A stretch of 44,947 nucleotides of DNA from Clostridiales bacterium (lineage in GTDB: Bacteria; Bacillota; Clostridia; Saccharofermentanales; Saccharofermentanaceae). Shown here piece after piece: positions 38,429-44,947 of this stretch (its first letter is position 1; each line of letters starts with the position of its first letter). The position numbers and the translations under genes were made by a program. The DNA is taken from assembly GCA_017428155.1 (NCBI GenBank), contig JAFRRJ010000011.1:1-44947 (forward strand). Direction: 5' to 3'. Under the pieces are notes generated by a model. That model had not been told where the DNA came from. It saw only the letters and a program-made list of their open reading frames with translations, and ran no database searches.

Positions 38429-38638
38429 ATGGAAAACGGAACAAAAAAAGAGGTAGCTATTGCAGAGAAGGCTTTTCTCACTTTAGAAGAAGCAGCTGCA
38501 TATTTCAACATTGGAATCAATAAGATTCGCGAACTTACAAAAGATGACCACTGCCCCTATGTTTTGTGGAATGGGACCAAACGACTTATCAAGCGTAAAG
38601 CGTTTGAGGAATTTCTGAACAGTCAATATTCAATCTGA
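38429..38638 (+). CDS. xis: Excisionase-like DNA-binding protein (Tn916 Xis type)
   Basis: The protein has 69 residues from the ATG at 38429 behind AGAAAGGAG; an in-frame start further up has no site. Leu-Thr-Leu-Glu-Glu-Ala-Ala-Ala-Tyr-Phe-Asn-Ile-Gly-Ile-Asn-Lys-Ile-Arg is the winged-helix recognition region of MerR/Xis-type proteins, and the end has Arg-Leu-Ile-Lys-Arg-Lys-Ala-Phe-Glu-Glu-Phe-Leu. It should bind element ends and favour excision by the integrase encoded 87 bp downstream. Confidence 0.88.
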   Translation: MENGTKKEVAIAEKAFLTLEEAAAYFNIGINKIRELTKDDHCPYVLWNGTKRLIKRKAFEEFLNSQYSI

Positions 38639-38659
38639 CATCGAAACAACTGTATGAAA

Positions 38660-38698
38660 GATGCACCCGGGTTTATAATGAACCTGGGCGTATCTTTT
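38660..38698 (+). terminator. Hairpin with U tract between xis and int
   Basis: Bases 38660-38673 pair with 38681-38694 (14 positions, one mismatch, two G-U) over a 7-base loop, and TTTT follows. It may lower integrase expression relative to excisionase. Confidence 0.7.
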
Positions 38699-38725
38699 AT
38701 GAAAAAAAATGGAGGTTCATAAAAG

Positions 38726-39949
38726 ATGAGTAACAGATATACCCCAAACAGAATCAAGTTAAGAAAAGGAGAATATTTAAGAGAAAACAACACTTTTGAG
38801 TATCGGTGGACCGATAAACGTGGCAAAAGACGTTCTGTATATGCAAAAACGATTCAGAAACTCAGGCAAAAAGAAGAAAATATCTTAAAAGATACCCTCG
38901 AAGGTATTGACTATTCCAAACTCGACTTAACGGTTAACTCCTATTATGAGTTATGGAAAAAAATCAAAACAGGCATAAGAACAACCACTTATGCGACATA
39001 TGTCCGATTTTACGAAAGATATATAGAACCTGATTTCGGTAAAACAAGATTAAAGAATGTGACATACAGTAGCGTTGTATTGTTCTTAAAGAGTCTGATA
39101 GTTGATAAGGGATTAAGTTTTTCTTCCGTCAGGAATATAGAATTGATCCTTTCTATGGTTCTTGAAATTGCAGTTAAAGACGATGTTCTTAGAAACAATC
39201 CATGCAGAGGATCGCTTCGTGACTTAAAAAGAGAATTCGGCAACGATGCCAAAGACGTAAGAGCCTTAACTCTAAAGGAACAAAAGATTTTCGAGGACTT
39301 TTTAGCTAAGCCTGGTCGTTATCATCAATACTGCCCTGTTTTTACTGTTATGCTGTGGACAGGAATGCGCGTAGGAGAAGTGCTTGGACTAAGGTGGGAT
39401 GACATAGACTTTGAAAACAACGAGATTAGTGTGAACCACACAGTCATCTTTTATTCCAATGGCAAAGGTCGAGGAAGCACCAATAAGATAAATCCTCCTA
39501 AGACCAGAGGCAGCAATCGCACAGTCCCTATGTTACCAAAAGTGAAAGAAGCTCTACTACAAGAAAAAGAACGACAAGATCTTCTGGGCATCAAGTGCAA
39601 TTCAACTATTGATGGCTATACCAATTTCATATTCCTTAATGAAAAGGGCATGATTTTAGACTATAAAAAATTGAATCACCGTCTTGACTGGATCAGCAAA
39701 GAAATCAACCAGGAAATCCATGCAGGAACGGATTCAAACGTTGAAGACTTCCCGCATGTACACAATCACATGCTGCGACATACGTTTGCGACGAGAATGA
39801 GAGAAGCTGGAGCTGACATGAAAGCAACATCTGAAATGCTTGGTCACGAAGGAATCTTGTTAACCCTTAAAACTTATACAGATGCTTCGCGTGAATTTAA
39901 GAACAGAGAAATAGCCATACTCAAAGATTATTATGAAAAAGCATTATAA
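38726..39949 (+). CDS. int: Tyrosine recombinase integrase (Tn916 Int-like)
   Basis: The protein has 407 residues. An N-terminal arm-binding domain (about 15-55; Tyr-Arg-Trp-Thr-Asp-Lys-Arg-Gly-Lys-Arg) is followed by a SAM-like core-binding domain (65-165) and the catalytic domain. Catalytic residues seen are Arg215 in Gly-Met-Arg-Val-Gly-Glu-Val, probable Lys259, His348-x2-Arg351, His374 and Tyr384 (Thr-Tyr-Thr-Asp). All are present, so the enzyme should be active. It drives integration into and excision from the tRNA-Ala 3' end. ATG with GGAGG ten bases upstream. Confidence 0.95.
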   Translation: MSNRYTPNRIKLRKGEYLRENNTFEYRWTDKRGKRRSVYAKTIQKLRQKEENILKDTLEGIDYSKLDLTVNSYYELWKKIKTGIRTTTYATYVRFYERYIEPDFGKTRLKNVTYSSVVLFLKSLIVDKGLSFSSVRNIELILSMVLEIAVKDDVLRNNPCRGSLRDLKREFGNDAKDVRALTLKEQKIFEDFLAKPGRYHQYCPVFTVMLWTGMRVGEVLGLRWDDIDFENNEISVNHTVIFYSNGKGRGSTNKINPPKTRGSNRTVPMLPKVKEALLQEKERQDLLGIKCNSTIDGYTNFIFLNEKGMILDYKKLNHRLDWISKEINQEIHAGTDSNVEDFPHVHNHMLRHTFATRMREAGADMKATSEMLGHEGILLTLKTYTDASREFKNREIAILKDYYEKAL

Positions 39950-39950
39950 T

Positions 39951-39981
39951 CTTACGACTGCACTTACGACAATTTACGACA
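39951..39981. promoter_or_regulatory. Right integrase arm-type sites
   Basis: CTTACGACT (39951-39959), CTTACGACA (39963-39971) and TTTACGACA (39973-39981) follow the int stop codon; AATGAA follows the last one as at the left end. Confidence 0.6.
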
Positions 39982-39993
39982 AATGAATAAAGA

Positions 39994-40032
39994 CCTTCGG
40001 GAGAGTTGTAATTCTTACAAACTCCCGAAAGG
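39994..40032 (+). terminator. Hairpin after int
   Basis: CCTTCGGGAG pairs with CTCCCGA(A)AGG, and GTTGTAA with TTACAA further in, 39994-40032. No U tract follows directly, so termination is uncertain. Confidence 0.45.
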
Positions 40033-40090
40033 CTTGAAAAACAACGATTTTAGTTTATTCTAGATTAAATCGTGGGGCTGGAACTTGTAG

Positions 40091-40109
40091 CCCGTATGCT
40101 CCACCAATT
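40091..40109. repeat. attR, 19-bp core repeat
   Basis: CCCGTATGCTCCACCAATT, identical to 35962-35980. GGGCT...AGCCC just before it gives a T-arm-like stem, so the excised element would carry a tRNA-like end. Confidence 0.85.
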
Positions 40110-40147
40110 TCAATAATCTCCGGACTCTTAGCATAAAAGGAACGGTA

Positions 40148-41203
40148 ATGACTAAGACTGAAGGCAGAAAGAGCAATATAGAGCTGTTACGTATCCTGAC
40201 TATGTTGGGTGTTGTTATCCTGCATTACAACAACCAGGATATCGGAGGCGGATTAACCTATGTTCCCCAGGGAAGCATTAATGAAGTCATTATGTATTTC
40301 CTTGAGTGTCTGTTCATAGGAGCCGTAAACACCTTCGTCCTGATCACCGGATATTTTCTTGCAGGAAAAAGGAAAAGCGGAATTTTCAAACCTGTTTGTC
40401 TTCTCATTCAGGTCATGTTCTTCAAGATCATTCTCTATATCGTTGATCTTGCTACGGGTTATCAGTCATTCAACGTTCGGGATATGGTATCATCGCTTCT
40501 TCCGCGTTACTGGTTTTTCAATGTCTACATCGCGCTGTTCCTGATATTCCCGCTTATCAATCTGCTTATAGACAAGCTTGATTCAAAAGGACACAAGATC
40601 TTACTTGTACTTTCATTTGTGCTGTTCTCGGTGCAGCCCGTTTTGGCAGATTCCCTGACTGAATCTTTCGGATCGATCATCGAAGGTATGAGCTTCTTTG
40701 GTGCAGGCATCAACGACGGATACAACATAGTGCAGTTCATCCTGATGTTCATTATAGGAGTCCTGATCCGCAAACACGAAGAATCTCTGGCAAAATATTC
40801 CACTACGGTATTTGTCCTCGTCTTTGTACTCTGCTGCGGCATAAATACCTTGTGGAGCTATTTCCAGGAGACTTCTCTTCACTATTCAAATCCTCTGGTT
40901 GTCATAGGTTCAGCTTCTGTATTCATTGCATTCTCAAGGCTTAAGATCAAATCCGGCAAAGTCATCAACTCCCTTGCCAAAGCTTCATTTGCAGTTTATC
41001 TTACCAACTTCTACCTGTTCAGGTATTTCAATATAGCCGAAGTTGTTAAGGGCAATACGGGCATATATATTCTTCACACCATAGGAGTTGCAGTTGCAGT
41101 CTATCTGGCAAGCTGGATCTTATACATGGTATTTGATCTGATATCAAGACCGCTTTTCGAGGTCATGAAAAAGAAGATCAGATTCTGGGAATACGAGATC
41201 TGA
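40148..41203 (+). CDS. Acyltransferase 3 family membrane protein
   Basis: The protein has 351 residues with about ten membrane helices. The N-terminus Ser-Asn-Ile-Glu-Leu-Leu-Arg-Ile-Leu-Thr-Met...Val-Ile-Leu-His-Tyr has the catalytic-region His of the acyltransferase-3 (OafA/WecH) family. Such proteins acetylate surface polysaccharides using cytosolic acyl-CoA. ATG behind AAAGGAAC. It begins 38 bp outside the right end of the integrative element, so it is not cargo. The real acceptor is unknown. Confidence 0.85.
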   Translation: MTKTEGRKSNIELLRILTMLGVVILHYNNQDIGGGLTYVPQGSINEVIMYFLECLFIGAVNTFVLITGYFLAGKRKSGIFKPVCLLIQVMFFKIILYIVDLATGYQSFNVRDMVSSLLPRYWFFNVYIALFLIFPLINLLIDKLDSKGHKILLVLSFVLFSVQPVLADSLTESFGSIIEGMSFFGAGINDGYNIVQFILMFIIGVLIRKHEESLAKYSTTVFVLVFVLCCGINTLWSYFQETSLHYSNPLVVIGSASVFIAFSRLKIKSGKVINSLAKASFAVYLTNFYLFRYFNIAEVVKGNTGIYILHTIGVAVAVYLASWILYMVFDLISRPLFEVMKKKIRFWEYEI

Positions 41204-41233
41204 AATCTTACGCTGATCAAACAGTGATAAATC

Positions 41234-41992
41234 TTACAGCTTGGAGAATGTAGCTGCGTAGAACTTCACGCGGTATTCCTTTGGAGTATATCCGGTATGC
41301 TTCTTGAACATTTTGGAGAAGTGACTTTGCGAACAGAAAGACAGAGAGTTCGCAATATCATTAAACGAATAATTGGTCTTGGCAAGCAAAGCCTTGGACA
41401 CTTCGATCCTGCGCTCCGTCAGGTAGCCCAAAAAGGTCTTGCCGGTCTCACGCTTGAAGATCGTCGCAAGGTATGCGGAAGTCAGACCGAGACTTTCTGC
41501 AACAGAATCAAGAGTTACCTTCTCATTGAAATGCGAATCCAGAAAATTAATGCAGGTCAATACAGTCTGGGAATACACATTCACCTTCTTGAAAGACCTG
41601 ACTATATCTACAAATTCAGACCATACCGCCCGGTTGATCTCGTGAACCTCTTTCTCGGTTCTTGCAACATCGGCTTTCTTAATATATGTGTCACTTACTG
41701 AGAACACGGTCTTCTGAGGGATTCCGGCTTCTATCATGTAGCGCGTGGCAAGGCCCGTATTAACTATAAACAGATACTTCATATTACGGAGAGCATCATT
41801 GGAAAACCTGCCTTCAGATTCAGGCCTCATCAGTCTGTCAGCCTCATCGACCGCTCTGATATCACCCTTCATAAGATACTGAAAACGTCTTGAATAATCA
41901 TCAAGATTCTCATAAGAAAATCCGTTATCCGGATACTCTTTCATAAGTGCCGATATCTCATCAACGCTTATAATGCGCCTGTTGTTTTCCAT
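41234..41992 (-). CDS. AraC-family transcription regulator (paralogue 2)
   Basis: The protein has 252 residues. The C-terminal AraC-type double helix-turn-helix ends Ser-Gln-Ser-His-Phe-Ser-Lys-Met-Phe-Lys-Lys-His-Thr-Gly-Tyr-Thr-Pro-Lys-Glu-Tyr. The N-terminal all-helical part (Arg-Arg-Phe-Gln-Tyr-Leu-Met-Lys-Gly-Asp; Asn-Thr-Gly-Leu-Ala-Thr-Arg-Tyr-Met-Ile-Glu-Ala-Gly-Ile-Pro) is the same sensor as in the protein at 35.0-35.7 kb. The two genes point the same way on each side of the tRNA and element. ATG behind GAGGGGATAAAG. Confidence 0.88.
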   Translation of the reverse strand: MENNRRIISVDEISALMKEYPDNGFSYENLDDYSRRFQYLMKGDIRAVDEADRLMRPESEGRFSNDALRNMKYLFIVNTGLATRYMIEAGIPQKTVFSVSDTYIKKADVARTEKEVHEINRAVWSEFVDIVRSFKKVNVYSQTVLTCINFLDSHFNEKVTLDSVAESLGLTSAYLATIFKRETGKTFLGYLTERRIEVSKALLAKTNYSFNDIANSLSFCSQSHFSKMFKKHTGYTPKEYRVKFYAATFSKL

Positions 41993-42038
41993 GCTTTATC
42001 CCCTCGAAAATGCCTTTGCAAAAAGCAGACCAGTTTGA

Positions 42039-42067
42039 ATAATATAGTATCGGCGGGGATAATACAA
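42039..42067 (-). promoter_or_regulatory. Promoter of AraC paralogue 2
   Basis: On the minus strand TTGTAT (42062-42067) and TATTAT (42039-42044) are 17 bp apart, about 45 bp before the ATG. Confidence 0.6.
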
Positions 42068-42098
42068 TCGAATTTCAAAATATCATTTTTGTTTTATT

Positions 42099-43838
42099 TT
42101 ACGCCTTAAGTCTCCATGTTTTCGGTGCGTATTTATACACAGTCTTCCGCATTACAAATACGAAAAACACGGTCAATAAAGTAAGCACTCCGGCAAGTAT
42201 CAGAGAATTGCACGGGATCCAGATAACTATAGCTCCGACTGAATATACGATTATCCTTACGAGATTATACATTCCACTCTTAACATTGACTGACGTTGTA
42301 AACGGCTGGAACAGATAGTAGGAAGCAAGCGGTATCATCGTGCAGATAATGCTGAGTGATGCAGAGATCACAAATGTTGCAAGATACTGGAACGGATATG
42401 TCTGTCCTCCGGTGATGAACAATATGCAATTTGCTGAAAGAGCAAACGAGAGAGCGGGGATGAAGTTGATCTTTATAAGCTGCATCAATCTTATATCGAA
42501 CAGTTTGATAATCTTTTCGCGTTGCTTGAAAAAACTGAATGTCATAAGGCTGTTATCGCAGTTGATATACATTGCCTGTGTGCTCTTAAATGAGTTGTCC
42601 GCAATCGTTATCGGCACAAGAAGTCCCAACAGATGAGTCTCTGCGCACCACCTTAAAAACAACGATAATGTCGATTCCGCAAACGGCAGAAGAGGATCCT
42701 CATAACACCTGAAAAGGACAATATTAAGAAGATTATGCATCACCATATTTGCGCAGTTATCACCGCCGAACCGCTGATGATAACCGTATATAAACTCAGC
42801 AGCCAGAAGGCCTGCAATAACAAATAAAACAGCCGTAACTATGATAGGTTTTGCAACAAGCATGGCGCCGTGTCTTTTGATAAACAGGGCATTTAAGTAT
42901 TCGAAGCCCTTTTTATTGTTTTTTACACTGCCTTTGGCCTTTATGCGCTTGAAGTTCTTCGTCGTATCGCGGTCCTTGTACATTACCTGCTGATCTTTTA
43001 CGATGTTGTCACGCAGAGCTCTCCTGTGAAGTGCAGGCTCATAATCCATTATGACCTTAAGTCCCCAGATGCCGAGAACGGCAAGAACTCCAAATGCTAT
43101 AAGCACGATATATAAAGGCACATAGTAGCCGTTTGCTATTAAAGCTAAAAGCAAAGGAGCTGCAATAACAATGCATACGATCCTTATCACCAAGCTGAAA
43201 GCACTGACCTTCATCGGCTTGTGGAACCTGCTCTTTATCCTGAACGAGATTGCCTGAACACCTGTTCCGAACAGCTTTATCAATATTGCAAGAAGCGGGA
43301 TCCCGAGCCATACCCAGAAAGGGCAGCCTGTGACTATTGCAACGATTCCCGCGATCAGATAACCTATCGCGTATTTTGCAAGATCATAAACGAGCAAAGT
43401 GTTGTCGAGCTTTTTGGCGTTCATCCTGAGCATAAATACAAGGTATTCCTTCTCAGGCGTGCATCTGAACATCGGAATATTTATAAGTATTCCGCACAAT
43501 GCATAAACAATGAACAACGTTAACGCAAAGCAGGCATGTATATCTGATCCCGATACTCCCGGCGCCATATCATAATCAATATAAGCATCTTTTATGATAA
43601 ACGATGCCAGATAGATCATTCCAAGACCGAATATCTTGCCGATAAAAAGCACGCCCACTTCCTTAATGACATGGATTATCCAGTAGATGATCTTCAGAAA
43701 GGCCGTGCCGTAAAGGCGGTCAGGAATTATCTTGCCTATCACGGGTGTTTTCCTGAGCGCGAAAACAAGGCCGTTGTATCCGATAATACTTCTTAAGTGT
43801 ATTACCCTTGCCAGTGTATTGAAAAACTCTTTAAGCAT
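42099..43838 (-). CDS. Large membrane component of an ABC transport system
   Basis: The protein has 579 residues with about 12 hydrophobic segments in two blocks (roughly 50-265 and 330-560) joined by a Lys/Arg-rich cytoplasmic stretch. It has no nucleotide-binding motif. It overlaps the ATPase gene by 8 bp (43831-43838) and so is its permease; two blocks may mean a fused double permease of the ABC-2 kind. Sequence marks do not show the substrate; efflux of a peptide or lipid is likely. Near the second AraC gene, but no shared transcript is evident beyond same strand. Confidence 0.75.
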   Translation of the reverse strand: MLKEFFNTLARVIHLRSIIGYNGLVFALRKTPVIGKIIPDRLYGTAFLKIIYWIIHVIKEVGVLFIGKIFGLGMIYLASFIIKDAYIDYDMAPGVSGSDIHACFALTLFIVYALCGILINIPMFRCTPEKEYLVFMLRMNAKKLDNTLLVYDLAKYAIGYLIAGIVAIVTGCPFWVWLGIPLLAILIKLFGTGVQAISFRIKSRFHKPMKVSAFSLVIRIVCIVIAAPLLLALIANGYYVPLYIVLIAFGVLAVLGIWGLKVIMDYEPALHRRALRDNIVKDQQVMYKDRDTTKNFKRIKAKGSVKNNKKGFEYLNALFIKRHGAMLVAKPIIVTAVLFVIAGLLAAEFIYGYHQRFGGDNCANMVMHNLLNIVLFRCYEDPLLPFAESTLSLFLRWCAETHLLGLLVPITIADNSFKSTQAMYINCDNSLMTFSFFKQREKIIKLFDIRLMQLIKINFIPALSFALSANCILFITGGQTYPFQYLATFVISASLSIICTMIPLASYYLFQPFTTSVNVKSGMYNLVRIIVYSVGAIVIWIPCNSLILAGVLTLLTVFFVFVMRKTVYKYAPKTWRLKA

Positions 43839-44544
43839 CGTCCTGATCCTTCAAAGCCTCGATGATCTTGATCTTGAAATCATTGTCATTGAGATCATTT
43901 TTATCGATAGGTTCAAGCCTTCCGTTGTGAAGCAATACGATCTCGTCGCAAAGATCAACAGCGACATCAAGAAGGTGCGTGGAAAAGATCGTTATCCTTC
44001 CCTCTTTCTGGCTTCTTATAACCTTCTTCATCTCTTCTGCAATAACGACATCAAGAGATGTCAAGGGCTCATCCAGAAGCACGAGCCTGGGAGATGCGAT
44101 AATGTTCAGAAGCATCTGCATCTTGTTCTTCGTACCGTGCGAATAATCCTTCAAAAGCCTGTCCCTGTCGTCTTCCGGGATCATCATATAATCGAAATAC
44201 TCGTCTATCGTTCTGTCAGGAGTGATCTCCTCATGAACTTCGATAAAAAACTTCAGGAATTCTCTTCCTGTCATGAATTCCGGAACAGTAGGAGTCGATA
44301 CAAGGTATCCGATATCTTCAGGCAATACCGGTATGATCTTGCCTGAATCCTTATCATCGCGAAGATAAAAAAATCCTGAAGTTGTATCGATATCCCCGTT
44401 AATACAATTGAAAAACGTCGTTTTGCCTGATCCGTTGCGGCCTAAAAGGCCATAGATCCTGCCTTCCTCAAAAACAAAGTCAACATCTTTAAGGACCTTC
44501 TTGGATCCATAGTTCTTTACAAGATGACTTATTACAAATTCCAT
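43831..44544 (-). CDS. ABC transporter ATP-binding protein
   Basis: The protein has 237 residues, one ABC domain. Walker A is Gly-Leu-Leu-Gly-Arg-Asn-Gly-Ser-Gly-Lys-Thr-Thr, the signature is atypical (Ser-His-Gly-Thr-Lys-Asn-Lys), and Walker B is Leu-Val-Leu-Leu-Asp-Glu-Pro-Leu-Thr-Ser-Leu-Asp. Asp follows Walker B and His is in Phe-Ser-Thr-His-Leu-Leu. ATG behind AAGGGGGAAG; on the minus strand TGATACAAT (44569-44577) is an extended -10 box. It forms a two-gene exporter with the following permease. Confidence 0.9.
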   Translation of the reverse strand: MEFVISHLVKNYGSKKVLKDVDFVFEEGRIYGLLGRNGSGKTTFFNCINGDIDTTSGFFYLRDDKDSGKIIPVLPEDIGYLVSTPTVPEFMTGREFLKFFIEVHEEITPDRTIDEYFDYMMIPEDDRDRLLKDYSHGTKNKMQMLLNIIASPRLVLLDEPLTSLDVVIAEEMKKVIRSQKEGRITIFSTHLLDVAVDLCDEIVLLHNGRLEPIDKNDLNDNDFKIKIIEALKDQDDA

Positions 44545-44947
44545 ACGGCTTCCCCCTTATGCCAGAGTATTGTATCACTATATCATTAACGTATTCTTAA
44601 CCTGGTCTTAAATAATTCAGGGCTGCCCGCAATGAAGTGAAGGCGTTGTCTCAAAGGCATCATGAAGGTTGGATGGGTGATAGCAGCGGTGACGAAAATG
44701 AGCTGAAATCGTCACTGTTTTCGTCAAATTGAGTGGTTTTGCCGTTCGAAATATTGAGAATAAAGTCTGTTTTCCGATGCTCGACTCAATGCTCGACTTT
44801 TTACCATCGAATTTTGATATATACTTTTTTCGAGGTATGAAAGCAAAGATAATGTCCAGGCAGACAAACCGAATTCACCGGTTCTATAAACGGATACGTT
44901 AGTATTACAAAACGTATCCAAAAACAGCAAAATTTCAAAAAGTGCCA
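44545..44947. other. Non-coding right end with inverted and direct repeats
   Basis: No gene I can support. TGACGAAAA/TTTTCGTCA (44690-44698 and 44718-44726) and GGATACGTT/AACGTATCC (44893-44901 and 44912-44920) are perfect 9-bp inverted repeats; ATGCTCGACT is repeated at 44777-44786 and 44789-44798. On the minus strand one frame is coding-like over about 90 codons but is broken by two stops near 44715-44726, which looks like a decayed or repeated small ORF. No U tract follows the hairpins. Confidence 0.5.

Larger units (their letters stand above)
35962..40109. mobile_element. 4.1-kb integrative element in tRNA-Ala(GGC)
   Basis: A 19-bp direct repeat (35962-35980 and 40091-40109) marks the two ends; the left copy is the tRNA 3' end. 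Between them are two membrane-protein genes of unknown function, a 770-bp structured non-coding region, an excisionase-like gene and a tyrosine integrase next to the right end. Repeated TTTACGACA sites lie just inside both ends. No relaxase, capsid or replication gene is seen, so it is a minimal element that may rely on a helper for transfer. Confidence 0.85.

Noticed and set aside
44724..44930. 68-codon minus-strand ORF at the right end
   Set aside because: No ribosome site, spans inverted and direct repeats, and the same frame continues coding-like past two stops, so a decayed or repeat-derived frame is more likely.

Overview
The window looks like chromosome from an anaerobic, low-to-moderate GC Firmicute of class Clostridia, probably a gut or rumen organism. 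The reasons are strong AGGAGG-type ribosome sites, a ferredoxin-dependent 2-oxoacid oxidoreductase, meso-diaminopimelate dehydrogenase, an Rrf2/Isc module, a Clostridia-type Tad pilus and a Tn916-like integrase. I cannot name the species from sequence alone.

Layout. 1-4.25 kb: a Tad pilus operon on the minus strand (tadZ, tadA/cpaF, tadB, tadC, start of a pilin). 4.5-7.3 kb: vorDBAC-type oxidoreductase operon. 7.4-8.8 kb: a 74-residue lipoprotein-like peptide followed by a radical SAM/SPASM enzyme. 8.9-11.1 kb: nagB and glmM. 11.3-15.5 kb: SPFH/zinc-ribbon protein, a P-loop ATPase and an ABC exporter. 15.6-19.4 kb: bioY with a BirA-type operator, an ATP-grasp enzyme, ddh and an SGNH hydrolase. 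19.4-31.4 kb: a sulfur-amino-acid region. 31.4-35.8 kb: a nuclease-like gene, ilvE, galM and an AraC regulator. 35.9-40.1 kb: a 4.1-kb integrative element in the 3' end of a tRNA-Ala(GGC) gene. 40.1-44.5 kb: acyltransferase, a second AraC paralogue and a two-gene ABC system. The last 400 bases are non-coding and rich in inverted repeats.

The most interesting system is the sulfur regulon. Two operons, mccB-mccA-metN-metI-gcl-amidotransferase-ECF and metQ-adh-cmd, together encode methionine uptake, methionine-to-cysteine conversion and gamma-glutamylcysteine synthesis. Each starts with the same 17-bp site (CCTATTGACATAGTAGG) over its -35 box, then a short ORF containing Met-Cys-Cys-Arg-Met and ending in Arg-Cys-stop, then a strong intrinsic terminator before the first gene. 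In both leaders an 8-base segment just after the tandem Cys codons is complementary to the 5' arm of the terminator. This is the architecture of cysteine-responsive ribosome-mediated attenuation. Variants of the 17-bp site also lie at the iscS and iscR promoters between them, so the Rrf2 regulator encoded here, which has three Cys in an IscR-like position, probably controls itself, iscSU and both cysteine operons.

Other points of note: a 206-nt region in the integrative element in which a 22-bp inverted repeat encloses six hairpins; an uncharacterised lipopeptide/radical-SAM pair; two genes whose -10 box ends six bases before the ATG (possible leaderless mRNAs); and a repeated 54-nt inverted-repeat unit upstream of a nuclease-like gene.
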